From contig NZ_BMWA01000002.1 in the NCBI RefSeq assembly GCF_014650995.1, positions 226,445 through 290,444 on the forward strand: a stretch of DNA of 64,000 nt. The letters are read 5' to 3'. The translations under genes were made by a program, and so were the position numbers. This document shows, one piece after another, positions 37,050-46,406 of the stretch. The notes beneath the pieces are model-generated. The model worked only from the letters and a program-made list of their open reading frames with translations, ran no database searches and had not been told where the DNA came from. This DNA comes from Streptomyces viridiviolaceus (GTDB lineage: Bacteria; Actinomycetota; Actinomycetes; Streptomycetales; Streptomycetaceae). Every line of letters begins with the position of its first letter. The first letter of the stretch is position 1.

Positions 37050-37170
37050 AGCACGGATGGCACCGTTGTCATCTCGTTAAGGATTTACTTCTTGACGTCG
37101 CACGTGTGGCCGAGTTGACTTCCAGCCACCTCGGCCGCAACGACGCGGCCTCGTCAGGGAGGTTTCTGAA

Positions 37171-38286
37171 GTGAACACGCGTATGCGTCGTGCCGCCGTC
37201 GCCGTTGCAGCCACCGCGATGGCCGTCTCGCTGGCCGCCTGTGGCAGCGCCAAGGAGTCGGGCGACAAGGGCGACTCGTCCGGCTCGTCGGCCGCCGCGA
37301 AGGGCGACGACATCAAGGTCGGCCTGCTGCTGCCGGAGAACAAGACCGCGCGGTACGAGAAGTTCGACAAGCCCCTGATCGAGAAGAAGATCAAGGAGCT
37401 GACGAACAACAAGGCGGAGATCCAGTACAACAACGCCCGCCAGGACGCCAGCCTCCAGGCGCAGCAGGTCGACACGATGATCACCAACAAGGTCGACGTG
37501 CTCATCCTGGACGCCGTGGACGCCAAGGCGATCAAGAACTCCGTGCAGAAGGCCGTGGACGCGGGCATCAAGGTCGTCGCCTACGACCGCCTCGCCGAGG
37601 GCCCGATCAGCGCGTACACCTCGTTCGACAACGTCGCCGTGGGCAAGACCCAGGGCGAGGCCCTGCTCGAGGCCCTGGGCGACAAGGCCAAGAGCGGCCA
37701 GATCGTCATGATGAACGGCTCGGTCACCGACCCGAACGCCAAGCAGTTCAAGGACGGCGCGCACTCCGTCCTCGACGGCAAGGTGAAGGTCGGCAAGGAG
37801 TACGACACCAAGGAGTGGTCGCCGGACAACGCCAACGCCAACATGGAGGCGGCGATCTCGGCGCTCGGCAAGGACAAGATCGTCGGCGTCTACTCCGCCA
37901 ACGACGGCATGGCGGGCGGCATCATCACCGCCCTGAACGCCGCCGGCATCAAGGTCCCGGTCACCGGCCAGGACGCCGAACTCGCGGGCGTGCAGCGCAT
38001 CGTCAGCGGCGAGCAGTACATGAGCGTCTACAAGTCGTACCCGGAGGAGGCGAACGTCGCCGCCGAGATGGCCGTGGCGCTCGCCAAGGGCGAGGACCTG
38101 GGCTCCATCGCCAAGGACAAGGTCTCCAGCGGCAGCGCCAAGGACGTTCCGTCCGTGCTGGTCCCGGTGGTCTCGCTGACCAAGGACAACATCAACGACA
38201 CCGTCGTCAAGGACGGCATCTACACGGTCAACGAGATCTGCACGGCGAAGTACAAGTCCGCCTGCGACAAGCTCGGCCTCAAGTAG
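37171..38286 (+). CDS. xylF: D-xylose ABC transporter substrate-binding lipoprotein
   Basis: A 371-residue pentose-binding protein (Peripla_BP_4/ribose-type fold). A lipoprotein signal (VAVAATAMAVSLAAC, lipobox LAAC) is followed by an acidic Gly/Ser linker. The domain IKVGLLLPENKTARYEKFDKP, ALNAAGIKVPVTGQDAE and the C-terminal VNEICTAKYKSACDKL fit XylF. It binds xylose at the membrane surface and hands it to XylH. GTG 37171 follows a GGGAGG site. Two strong stem-loops separate it from xylG, which would let the binding protein be made in excess. It follows the rok7B7 gene, its likely regulator. Confidence 0.93.
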   Translation: MNTRMRRAAVAVAATAMAVSLAACGSAKESGDKGDSSGSSAAAKGDDIKVGLLLPENKTARYEKFDKPLIEKKIKELTNNKAEIQYNNARQDASLQAQQVDTMITNKVDVLILDAVDAKAIKNSVQKAVDAGIKVVAYDRLAEGPISAYTSFDNVAVGKTQGEALLEALGDKAKSGQIVMMNGSVTDPNAKQFKDGAHSVLDGKVKVGKEYDTKEWSPDNANANMEAAISALGKDKIVGVYSANDGMAGGIITALNAAGIKVPVTGQDAELAGVQRIVSGEQYMSVYKSYPEEANVAAEMAVALAKGEDLGSIAKDKVSSGSAKDVPSVLVPVVSLTKDNINDTVVKDGIYTVNEICTAKYKSACDKLGLK

Positions 38287-38296
38287 GCAGTCACCC

Positions 38297-38391
38297 GTCC
38301 CGTACCGCGCGAGGCGTGTACGGGACCGGCTGCACGCAGCTTCCTCCGGCGCCCCGCACACATCAGCCCCGCAAGCTAGGCGGGGCGCCGG
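38297..38391 (+). terminator. Two stem-loops between xylF and xylG (partial terminator/stabiliser)
   Basis: First hairpin: perfect nine-base stem GTCCCGTAC / GTACGGGAC (38297-38305 with 38318-38326). Second: perfect 12-base stem CCGGCGCCCCGC / GCGGGGCGCCGG (38346-38357 with 38380-38391). Such structures behind binding-protein genes attenuate downstream expression and protect the upstream mRNA. Confidence 0.7.
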
Positions 38392-38462
38392 ACGGAACAC
38401 CCACCCCCCAAAACTCTCTGCACAACCTCCCGCCGGGTCAGGCGGCGAAGGAGATGGTTCAC

Positions 38463-39245
38463 GTGTCCGCTACGCCCGTGCTGGCGTTGCGCGGGGTCTC
38501 CAAGCGGTTCGGTGCCGTCCAGGCGCTCACCGACGTAGAGCTTGAGGTCCACGCCGGTGAAGTGGTCGCCCTGGTGGGCGACAACGGCGCCGGAAAGTCC
38601 ACGCTGGTCAAGACGATCGCCGGCGTGCACCCCATCGATGAAGGCGCCATCGAATGGGAAGGCAAGACCGTAACGATCGGCAAGCCGCACGACGCCCAGA
38701 ACCTGGGCATCGCGACCGTCTACCAGGACCTCGCGCTGTGCGACAACATCGACGTCGTCGGCAACCTCTTCCTCGGCCGTGAGCTGAAGAAGTTCGGTGT
38801 CCTCGACGAGGTCGAGATGGAGCGCCGCAGCCGCGAGCTGCTGACCACGCTCTCCATCCGGATCCCCAGCGTGCGCATCCCGATCGCCTCCCTCTCCGGC
38901 GGTCAGCGCCAGGTCGTGGCGATCGCCCGCTCGATGCTCGGCGAGCCCAAGCTGGTCATCCTCGACGAGCCCACCGCCGCCCTCGGCGTGGAGCAGACCG
39001 CCCAGGTGCTCGACCTCGTCGAGCGGCTGCGCGAGCGCGGTCTCGCGGTCATCCTCATCAGCCACAACATGGCCGACGTGAAGGCCGTCGCCGACAAGGT
39101 GGCGGTCCTGCGGCTCGGCCGCAACAACGGCGTCTTCGAGGTCAAGACGACCTCGCAGGAGGAGATCATCTCCGCCATCACCGGCGCCACCGACAACGCC
39201 GTGACCCGCCGTGCGGCGCGCACGAACGGGGAGGTTTCGAAGTGA
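38463..39245 (+). CDS. xylG: Xylose ABC transporter ATP-binding protein (single ABC domain)
   Basis: A 260-residue ATPase with Walker A GDNGAGKSTLVK, Q-loop TVYQDLALCDN, signature LSGGQRQ, Walker B LVILDEPTAAL and switch His in LISHNMAD. It energises XylH. E. coli XylG and other sugar-family ATPases contain two ABC domains in ~500 residues; this one has only one, so it presumably works as a dimer, as in Streptomyces XylG. GTG 38463 is nine bases behind GAAGGAG; ATG 38454 overlaps that site. The stop overlaps the xylH start (GTGA). Confidence 0.93.
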   Translation: MSATPVLALRGVSKRFGAVQALTDVELEVHAGEVVALVGDNGAGKSTLVKTIAGVHPIDEGAIEWEGKTVTIGKPHDAQNLGIATVYQDLALCDNIDVVGNLFLGRELKKFGVLDEVEMERRSRELLTTLSIRIPSVRIPIASLSGGQRQVVAIARSMLGEPKLVILDEPTAALGVEQTAQVLDLVERLRERGLAVILISHNMADVKAVADKVAVLRLGRNNGVFEVKTTSQEEIISAITGATDNAVTRRAARTNGEVSK

Positions 39246-40537
39246 GCACCGACAAGACCTCTACGGCGGAGCAGGACACGAACGCCGTCGAGAACCCCGA
39301 GGCGGCCGCCGCCGCGGTGACCGCGGTCGACCCGCGCCTGCTGGTCCGGGAGCAGGGCCTGGCCGGCTACCTCGGCGAGTTCAAGCGCAAGATCAAGGCC
39401 GGCGAACTGGGCTCCATCCCGGTCGTCATCGGCCTGATCATCATCTGCGTCGTCTTCCAGAGCCTGAACTCCGCGTTCCTGTCCGCGCAGAACATCAACG
39501 ACATCACCGTCACGATGGTCGGCACGGGCATGATCTCGGTCGGCATCGTCTTCGTGCTGCTGCTCGGCGAGATCGACCTGTCGGTCGGTTCGGTCAGCGG
39601 CGCGGCCAGCGCGATAGCCGCCGTCCTCGCGGTCAACCAGGGCTGGCCCGAGTGGCTGGCGGTCCTCACCGCCGTCGCGGCGGGCGCGGCGATCGGTGCC
39701 GCCCACGGCTTCTTCTTCGCCGTCCTCGGCGCCCCGGCCTTCGCCGTCACGCTGGCGGGCCTGCTCTTCTGGCTCGGCTTCATGCTCCAGACGCTGGGCG
39801 AGAACGGCACCATCAACCTGGACAGCGACGGCTTCATCGGCAAGCTGACCACGTACTTCTTCACCGACGTGGCCGCCGCCTACGGGCTGGCCCTGCTGGT
39901 GACGGTGGTCTTCTTCGTCACGTCCTTCCTCGGCAACCGCCGCCGCGAGGCCGTCGGCATCCCCTCGCGGCCGCTCAGCGACACCGTCCTGCGCACGGTG
40001 CTGCTGGCCGTGATCTCCTTCGCCGCGGCGTTCATGTACAACCAGTACAAGGGCCTGCCGCTGGCCACGGTGATCTTCCTGGTCTTCCTGGTCGGGACGG
40101 ACTTCCTGCTGCGCCGCACCTCCTACGGCCGCAAGGTCTTCGCCCTCGGCGGCAGCGTCGAGGCGTCCCGCCGCGCGGGCATCAACGTCACCGCGATCCG
40201 GATCTCCGTCTTCGCCATCTCCGGCGGCTTCGCGGCCATCGGCGGCCTCTTCCTGGCCTCCAAGATCGCCTCGGCCAACCAGAGCGCGGGCACCGGTGAC
40301 CTGCTGATGAACGCGATCGCCGCGGCGGTCATCGGCGGTACCAGCCTCTTCGGCGGCCGGGGCCGCACCTGGAACGCCCTGCTGGGCGTCCTGGTGATCG
40401 TCTCGATCCAGTACGGCCTCCAGCTGGAGTCCATCGCCGAGCCGGTGAAGTACATGATCACCGCGGGCGTGCTGCTCACCACCGTCGTCATCGACTCGGT
40501 GACCCGCAAGACCCAGAAGACGGCCGGCCGCGCCTAG
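39242..40537 (+). CDS. xylH: Xylose ABC transporter permease
   Basis: A 431-residue membrane permease of the ribose/xylose (BPD_transp_2) family with about ten hydrophobic segments. Typical motifs are GTGMISVGIVFVLLLGEIDLSVGS, ILAVNQGWP-like periplasmic loop, and the ATPase-contact tract GRKVFALGGSVEASRRAGI. The hydrophilic N-terminal ~55 residues are an actinobacterial extension. GTG 39242 overlaps the xylG stop and has a GGGGAGG site, so translation is coupled. Last gene of xylFGH, with a strong hairpin downstream. Confidence 0.93.
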   Translation: MSTDKTSTAEQDTNAVENPEAAAAAVTAVDPRLLVREQGLAGYLGEFKRKIKAGELGSIPVVIGLIIICVVFQSLNSAFLSAQNINDITVTMVGTGMISVGIVFVLLLGEIDLSVGSVSGAASAIAAVLAVNQGWPEWLAVLTAVAAGAAIGAAHGFFFAVLGAPAFAVTLAGLLFWLGFMLQTLGENGTINLDSDGFIGKLTTYFFTDVAAAYGLALLVTVVFFVTSFLGNRRREAVGIPSRPLSDTVLRTVLLAVISFAAAFMYNQYKGLPLATVIFLVFLVGTDFLLRRTSYGRKVFALGGSVEASRRAGINVTAIRISVFAISGGFAAIGGLFLASKIASANQSAGTGDLLMNAIAAAVIGGTSLFGGRGRTWNALLGVLVIVSIQYGLQLESIAEPVKYMITAGVLLTTVVIDSVTRKTQKTAGRA

Positions 40538-40562
40538 CCGCAGCGGCCCTTCTGACGGGATC

Positions 40563-40594
40563 TGTGCCCGGCACCGACGGCGGTGCCGGGCACA
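40563..40594 (+). terminator. Terminator after xylFGH
   Basis: Perfect 13-base stem TGTGCCCGGCACC / GGTGCCGGGCACA with a six-base loop, 26 nt after the xylH stop. Confidence 0.85.
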
Positions 40595-40737
40595 GCCGTG
40601 TCATAGGACAGTCACTTGTTGGGTACGGCCGAATGCGTGACGTACGACGCACCGCCCGGACACGTTCCGCCAGGGCGGAACATTAGACTCGTCAGGCCCG
40701 GCAACAGCTCGAACAGCTCTACTGCAAGGAGGCACGG

Positions 40738-42669
40738 GTGCCGCTGCTGACCCGCATCACGGGACCGCGCGATCTGGACCGGCTCAGCCTGGAGGAGCTG
40801 GACCAGCTGGCAGAGGAGATCCGGACCTTCCTCGTCGAAGCCGTGTCCAAGACCGGCGGCCACCTCGGCCCCAACCTCGGCGTGGTGGAGCTCACCCTCG
40901 CCCTGCACCGCGTCTTCGACTCTCCGAAGGACAAGGTGCTCTGGGACACCGGCCACCAGTCCTACGTGCACAAGCTGCTGACCGGCCGGCAGGACTTCTC
41001 CAGGCTGAAGATGAAGGGCGGCCTGTCCGGCTACCCCTCGCAGGCCGAGTCCGAGCACGACGTGATCGAGAACAGCCACGCCTCCACCGTCCTCGGCTGG
41101 GCCGACGGCCTCGCCAAGGCCAACGAGCTCCTGCACCGGGACCGCCACGTCGTCGCGGTCATCGGCGACGGCGCCCTCACCGGCGGCATGGCCTGGGAGG
41201 CGCTGAACAACATCGCCGCCGCCAAGGACCGCCCGCTCGTCATCGTCGTCAACGACAACGAGCGCTCCTACGCCCCGACCATCGGCGGCCTCGCCAACCA
41301 CCTCGCGACCCTGCGCACCACCGACGGCTACGAGCGCTTCCTGGCCCGCACCAAGGAGGTCCTGGAGCGCACCCCGGTCGTCGGCCGCCCGCTGTACGAC
41401 ACCCTGCACGGCGCCAAGAAGGGCCTGAAGGACTTCATCGCCCCGCAGGGCATGTTCGAGGACCTCGGCCTGAAGTACGTAGGCCCCATCGACGGCCACG
41501 ACATCGAGGCCCTGGAGTCCGCACTCACCCGCGCCAAACGCTTCGGCGGCCCGGTCATCGTGCACTGCCTCACCGAGAAGGGCCGCGGCTACCAGCCCGC
41601 CCTGCAGGACGAGGCCGACCGCTTCCACGCCGTCGGCAAGATCCACCCCGACACCGGTCTGCCGATCTCCACCTCCGGCGCCGACTGGACGTCCGTCTTC
41701 GGCGACGAGATGGTCCGGCTCGGCGAGGAGCGCGAGGACATCGTCGCCATCACCGCCGCCATGCTCCAGCCGGTCGGCCTCGACAAGTTCGCCAAGGCGT
41801 TCCCCGAGCGGGTCTACGACGTCGGCATCGCCGAGCAGCACGGCGCCGTCTCCGCGGCGGGCCTCGCCCACGGCGGCCTGCACCCGGTCTTCGCCGTCTA
41901 CGCCACCTTCCTCAACCGCGCCTTCGACCAGGTGCTGATGGACGTGGCCCTGCACAAGTGCGGCGTGACGTTCGTGCTGGACCGGGCCGGCGTCACCGGC
42001 ACCGACGGCGCCTCCCACAACGGCATGTGGGACATGTCGATCCTCCAGGTCGTCCCCGGCCTGAGGCTCGCCGCCCCGCGCGACGCCGAACAGGTCCGCG
42101 CCCAGCTGCGCGAGGCCGTGGCGGTGGACGACGCACCGACCGTGGTGCGCTTCTCCAAGGGCGCGGTCGGCCCCGCCGTTCCCGCCGTCGGCCGCGTCGG
42201 CGGCATGGACGTGCTGCGCGCACCCGGCACCGACACCCCGGACGTGCTGCTGGTCTCCGTCGGCGCGCTCGCCCCGATGTGCCTGGAGATCGCCGACCTG
42301 CTGAACAAGCAGGGCATCTCCACCACCGTCGTCGACCCGCGCTGGGTCAAGCCCGTCGACGAGGCCATGGCCCCGCTCGCCGAGCGGCACCGCGTGGTCG
42401 TCACCGTCGAGGACAACTCCCGCGTCGGCGGCGTCGGCTCCGCCGTCGCCCAGGCCCTGCGGGACGCGGGAGTCGACGTACCGCTGCGCGACTTCGGCAT
42501 CCCGCCGCGCTTCCTCGACCACGCCTCCCGCGCCGAGGTGCTGGCCGAGATCGGGCTCACCGCGCCCGACATCGCCCGTCAGGTCACCGGTCTGGTCGCC
42601 AAGCTCGACGGCGCCCGGTACGAGCGCCCGGGCGCCGAGGCGGACTCGGTGGAGGCCGCGCGCGACTGA
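40738..42669 (+). CDS. dxs: 1-deoxy-D-xylulose-5-phosphate synthase
   Basis: A 643-residue thiamine-diphosphate enzyme condensing pyruvate and glyceraldehyde 3-phosphate into DXP, the entry of the MEP isoprenoid pathway. It has the N-terminal [22 protein letters not shown], the ThDP/Mg motif [16 protein letters not shown] starting at Gly143, the transketolase central domain with [15 protein letters not shown] and [20 protein letters not shown], and a C-terminal domain ending near the conserved [13 protein letters not shown] 40738 has an AAGGAGG site. Streptomyces often have two dxs genes. It is monocistronic, with hairpins before and after. Confidence 0.96.
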   Translation: MPLLTRITGPRDLDRLSLEELDQLAEEIRTFLVEAVSKTGGHLGPNLGVVELTLALHRVFDSPKDKVLWDTGHQSYVHKLLTGRQDFSRLKMKGGLSGYPSQAESEHDVIENSHASTVLGWADGLAKANELLHRDRHVVAVIGDGALTGGMAWEALNNIAAAKDRPLVIVVNDNERSYAPTIGGLANHLATLRTTDGYERFLARTKEVLERTPVVGRPLYDTLHGAKKGLKDFIAPQGMFEDLGLKYVGPIDGHDIEALESALTRAKRFGGPVIVHCLTEKGRGYQPALQDEADRFHAVGKIHPDTGLPISTSGADWTSVFGDEMVRLGEEREDIVAITAAMLQPVGLDKFAKAFPERVYDVGIAEQHGAVSAAGLAHGGLHPVFAVYATFLNRAFDQVLMDVALHKCGVTFVLDRAGVTGTDGASHNGMWDMSILQVVPGLRLAAPRDAEQVRAQLREAVAVDDAPTVVRFSKGAVGPAVPAVGRVGGMDVLRAPGTDTPDVLLVSVGALAPMCLEIADLLNKQGISTTVVDPRWVKPVDEAMAPLAERHRVVVTVEDNSRVGGVGSAVAQALRDAGVDVPLRDFGIPPRFLDHASRAEVLAEIGLTAPDIARQVTGLVAKLDGARYERPGAEADSVEAARD

Positions 42670-42692
42670 GGTACCGCGACCGGTGTACCGCC

Positions 42693-42738
42693 GATGGGCC
42701 GGTCTCTCCACTCGTTGCAGTGGTGAGACCGGCCCATC
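42693..42738 (+). terminator. Terminator after dxs
   Basis: Long imperfect stem from GATGGGCCGGTCTCTCCACT to AGTGGTGAGACCGGCCCATC around a six-base loop, 24 nt after the dxs stop. Confidence 0.85.
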
Positions 42739-42818
42739 CGCGTGATTCCACCCGCGCCGGGGCATACGCACTAGGCCCCCTCTCGATCATGTCGAGGACG
42801 ACAAGCGTGGGAGGACCC

Positions 42819-44339
42819 GTGAGCAGCAGCCTCTTCAGGACGAAGAACGTCGAGCAGTCCATCCGGGACACCGAGGAACCCGAGCACGCGCTCAAGAAAT
42901 CCCTGTCCGCGCTGGATCTGACCGTCTTCGGCGTCGGTGTCATCATCGGCACCGGCATCTTCGTGCTGACCGGAACCGTCGCGAAGAACAACGCCGGCCC
43001 GGCGGTCGCCCTGTCCTTCGTGGTCGCCGGTGTCGTCTGCGCGCTCGCGGCGCTCTGCTACGCCGAGTTCGCGTCCACGGTGCCGGTGGCCGGCTCCGCC
43101 TACACCTTCTCCTACGCCTCGCTCGGCGAGCTGCCCGCCTGGATCATCGGCTGGGACCTGGTCCTGGAGTTCGCGCTCGGCACGGCGGTGGTGGCCGTCG
43201 GCTGGTCCGGCTACATCCGTTCGCTGATGGACAACGTGGGCTGGCAGATGCCCGAGGCGCTCAGCGGCCGGGAGGGCACCGAGGGCTTCGGCTTCGACAT
43301 CCTCGCCGCCGTCCTGGTGCTGATCCTCACCGTCATCCTCGTCCTCGGCATGAAGCTGTCGGCGCGGATCACCTCGATCGTCGTCGCCATCAAGGTCGCC
43401 GTCGTCCTCATCGTGATCGTCGCGGGAGCGTTCCTCATCGAGGGTTCCAACTACGACCCGTTCATCCCCGAGTCCAAGCCGCAGGAGGCCGGCCGCGGCC
43501 TGGATTCCCCGTTGATCCAGCTGATGTTCGGGTGGGCGCCCGCCGACTTCGGCGTCATGGGCATCTTCACCGCCGCGTCCGTCGTCTTCTTCGCCTTCAT
43601 CGGCTTCGACATCGTCGCCACGGCGGCCGAGGAGACCAAGAACCCGCAGCGCGACATGCCCCGAGGCATTCTCGGCTCCCTGTTCATCTGCACCGTTCTG
43701 TACGTCCTCGTGTCGATCGTCGTCACGGGCATGCAGCACTACAGCAGGCTGTCCGTCGACGCCCCGCTCGCCGACGCGTTCAAGGCCACCGGGCATCCCT
43801 TCTTCTCCGGCGTGATCAGCTTCGGCGCCGCCGTCGGCCTCACCACGGTGAGCATGATCCTGCTGCTCGGCCAGACCCGGGTGTTCTTCGCGATGAGCCG
43901 TGACGGACTGCTGCCCCGCTTCTTCTCCGTCGTCCACCCGAGGTTCAAGACGCCGTACCGGCCGACCATCCTGCTCGGCGTCATCATCGCGATCGTGGCG
44001 GGCTTCACCAGCCTGAGCGAACTCGCCGAGCTGGTGAACATCGGCACGCTGTTCGCCTTCGTCATCGTCGCGATCAGCGTGATCATCCTGCGGCGGACCC
44101 GGCCCGACCTGCCCCGCGCCTTCCGCACCCCGTTGGTTCCGCTGCTCCCGATCGTGTCGGTGGCGGCCTCGCTGTGGCTGATGCTGAACCTGCCCGCCGA
44201 GACCTGGGTGCGGTTCGCGGTGTGGATGGCGATCGGCGTCGTCGTGTACTTCCTCTACGGCCGCTCCCACAGCCGTCTGGGGCGCGGTGAGTTCACCGGT
44301 CCCGACCTGTCCAAGCCGTCGGGCGGAGACGCTCGGTAG
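42819..44339 (+). CDS. APC-family amino acid permease
   Basis: A 506-residue transporter with about twelve hydrophobic segments, of the same CAT-like APC subgroup as the permease at 5270. TM1 has GVGVIIGTGIFVLTG, TM2 EFASTVPVAGSAYTFSYA, the conserved loop is AEETKNPQRDMPRGILG, and GQTRVFFAMSRDGLLPRFF follows. The substrate is probably an amino acid, possibly cationic, but nothing nearby indicates which. GTG 42819 follows GGGAGG by four bases; ATG 42789 is in frame but has a poorer context. The gene is flanked by the dxs terminator and a GT39-like gene, with no clear operon partner. Confidence 0.88.
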   Translation: MSSSLFRTKNVEQSIRDTEEPEHALKKSLSALDLTVFGVGVIIGTGIFVLTGTVAKNNAGPAVALSFVVAGVVCALAALCYAEFASTVPVAGSAYTFSYASLGELPAWIIGWDLVLEFALGTAVVAVGWSGYIRSLMDNVGWQMPEALSGREGTEGFGFDILAAVLVLILTVILVLGMKLSARITSIVVAIKVAVVLIVIVAGAFLIEGSNYDPFIPESKPQEAGRGLDSPLIQLMFGWAPADFGVMGIFTAASVVFFAFIGFDIVATAAEETKNPQRDMPRGILGSLFICTVLYVLVSIVVTGMQHYSRLSVDAPLADAFKATGHPFFSGVISFGAAVGLTTVSMILLLGQTRVFFAMSRDGLLPRFFSVVHPRFKTPYRPTILLGVIIAIVAGFTSLSELAELVNIGTLFAFVIVAISVIILRRTRPDLPRAFRTPLVPLLPIVSVAASLWLMLNLPAETWVRFAVWMAIGVVVYFLYGRSHSRLGRGEFTGPDLSKPSGGDAR

Positions 44340-44411
44340 TCGTCCCGGCGGGTCGAAATGACGGCGTATGCCTGTTTGGAGAGTAATTGCTGGGCCGGAT
44401 AGCGTCTGCGC

Positions 44412-45869
44412 ATGCCCGCCCAGACCGTCGCGCCGTCACCTTCCGTATCCGAAGCGGGTGCCGGTGCCGGCTACTGGACGCGCCTGCTGCCGCTGCTCGC
44501 GGTGCTGGCCTGTGTCACCCGCATCCCGTCGTTCACGCGTCCGCTGTGGAACCCGGACGAGGGCTATCTCGCCGTCCAGGCAGGCATGCTGGCGCACGGC
44601 GGTGAGCTGTACGGGACGGTCGTCGACCGCAAGCCGCCGCTGGTGCCGTGGCTGTACCAGGCCGCGTTCGCGCTGGCCGGTCCCGAGTCCCTGACGTCGG
44701 TGCGGATCCTGGCGGTCCTCGCCCAGCTCGCCACCGCCGTGGCGCTCGCCTCCCTCGCCCGGCGCCGCTGGGGCGACACCGCGGGGCGCACGGCCGGGGT
44801 GCTGTACCTGCTGATCTCCGTCGGACTCAACCCGGAGGACGCGCAGGCGGCCGCCTTCGAGGTGTTCATACTGCCGTGTACGGCGGCCGCCATGTGGTGC
44901 GCCGACCGCCGCCGCTGGGGCGCGGCCGGCCTCGCCGTCGGCTGCGCGTTCCTGGCCAAGCAGACCGGCGGGGCGGTCCTGCTGCCGGTGCTGTGGCTGT
45001 GCGGCGCCCGGCGGGACGGACCGGTGCGGGTGATTGCGGGGGCGGCGGCGCCGGTACTGGCCGCGGCGCTGGTCACGGACCCGGCGGGCTTCCTCTTCTG
45101 GACGGTCACGGGATCGGGCACGTACGCGTCCTTGGGCGGCTCCGTCCTCCACATCGCGGGCCGCGCCCTGGGCAACGCCGCGATCCTCGCGGTCGCCTGC
45201 GCGGGCTTCCTCCCGTCCCTCGTACGGAACCGGCACGCCGCCCGCACCGGCACCACCGACCTGTGGCTGTGGCTCGCCGCGTCGGCCGGGGCGGTCGCGG
45301 TGGGCCTGCACTTCTTCGGCCACTACTACCTGCAGCTGCTGCCGCCGCTGGCCCTGCTCGCCACGGCCGCGTTGCGCGCCCTGCCGCGGGACCGCCTGCC
45401 CGGCCCGGTCCTGGCCACGGCCTGCTGCTGCGCCCTGTTCCTGACCTGGGGCCTGCTCGCGCCCAGCACGGAGCTCGATCACGCACGCCGCCTCGCGGAC
45501 GCCGCCGCCCACCGCACCGGTCCCGGCGAGCGGGTCCTGTTCTGGGGCATGCACCCCGAGGCGTACTGGTTGGCCGGCCGCACCCCGGCCAGCCGCTACC
45601 TCACCGCGGGACTCCTCACCAACTACAGCGGCGGCCGCGACGGCACCCGGACCGGGGAGCCGTACGCCGTCGAGGGCGGCTGGACGGTCTTCCGCGAGGA
45701 ACTGGCCACGCACCCGCCGGCCCTGATCGTCGACGACTCCCGCGGCAAGCCGTACGCGCCGGACCGGCTGCCGAGCCTGCGCCGGCTGCTGGCGGCGGGA
45801 TACGAGGAGGCGGGGACGGTGGACGGGGCGGTGCTGTACGAGCGGGCGGGGAGACGGGGACGGGCATGA
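44412..45869 (+). CDS. GT39/ArnT-like membrane glycosyltransferase
   Basis: A 485-residue polytopic protein with about ten hydrophobic segments, of the PMT/ArnT-like GT-C superfamily. The first extracytoplasmic loop has the acidic catalytic motif (PLWNPDEGYLAVQAGML) and, next, VVDRKPPLVPWLYQ, the conserved pattern of lipid-phosphate-sugar-dependent transferases. It probably transfers a sugar from a polyprenyl-phosphate donor to a surface acceptor; donor and acceptor are unknown. The C-terminal ~100 residues are a soluble extracytoplasmic part. ATG 44412 has a weak ribosome binding site. It opens the cell-envelope section of the window. Confidence 0.8.
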   Translation: MPAQTVAPSPSVSEAGAGAGYWTRLLPLLAVLACVTRIPSFTRPLWNPDEGYLAVQAGMLAHGGELYGTVVDRKPPLVPWLYQAAFALAGPESLTSVRILAVLAQLATAVALASLARRRWGDTAGRTAGVLYLLISVGLNPEDAQAAAFEVFILPCTAAAMWCADRRRWGAAGLAVGCAFLAKQTGGAVLLPVLWLCGARRDGPVRVIAGAAAPVLAAALVTDPAGFLFWTVTGSGTYASLGGSVLHIAGRALGNAAILAVACAGFLPSLVRNRHAARTGTTDLWLWLAASAGAVAVGLHFFGHYYLQLLPPLALLATAALRALPRDRLPGPVLATACCCALFLTWGLLAPSTELDHARRLADAAAHRTGPGERVLFWGMHPEAYWLAGRTPASRYLTAGLLTNYSGGRDGTRTGEPYAVEGGWTVFREELATHPPALIVDDSRGKPYAPDRLPSLRRLLAAGYEEAGTVDGAVLYERAGRRGRA

Positions 45870-45951
45870 CACGGGCCGGGCGCAGGACCCGGGTGCCGGC
45901 CGAGCGCGGCCGGCGTCCTCGGCGTGGCGTCCGGTTTCGGGGTGTCCGGGG

Positions 45952-46326
45952 TCACGACGGCCGGACCGTACGCGGACCCGCCACCTCCGCGCCCAGTTCC
46001 GTCACCCGGCGGCGCAGTTCGCGGTCGGCCGTCACGACCAGGACGGGGCGGTCGCCGGCCCGCGTGACCAGCTCGACCATGTGGTCGTCCCCGCTGCCGG
46101 ACGCGGACTCCACCCGCACGCCGGGCACCGAGTCCACGCCACGGGCGGCGCCCTCGACGACGAGGACGATCTCCACCGGTCCGGGCTGCCCGGGAACCCC
46201 GTCCTGCGCCAGCCGGTCCCGCAGCCGCTCCGCGGCTCCGCGCCGGTCCCGCCACCAGCCGTCGGGCACCGACCCGACGACGTTCGCGGCGTCGACGATC
46301 ACCAGCAGGGCTGCGTTGTCGTCCAT
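45952..46326 (-). CDS. NYN/PIN-like domain protein
   Basis: A 124-residue protein with a small Rossmann-like nuclease fold of the NYN/PIN superfamily. Conserved acidic residues fall in VIVDAANVVGS, SGSGDDHMVEL and VVTADRELRRRV, the usual metal-binding pattern of such RNases. It may be a single-domain RNase, although relatives are annotated as NTP pyrophosphohydrolases without much basis. ATG 46326. It is divergent from the propeller-like gene at 46407 (80-nt gap) and converges with the GT39-like gene. Confidence 0.7.
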   Translation of the reverse strand: MDDNAALLVIVDAANVVGSVPDGWWRDRRGAAERLRDRLAQDGVPGQPGPVEIVLVVEGAARGVDSVPGVRVESASGSGDDHMVELVTRAGDRPVLVVTADRELRRRVTELGAEVAGPRTVRPS

Positions 46327-46406
46327 GCCGCACAGGGTCGCACGGGCCTCCCCGGCACGTCGTACCCGGTCGGCGAGGTCCGACCGCCCCCGCTTAGAGT
46401 GATCCG

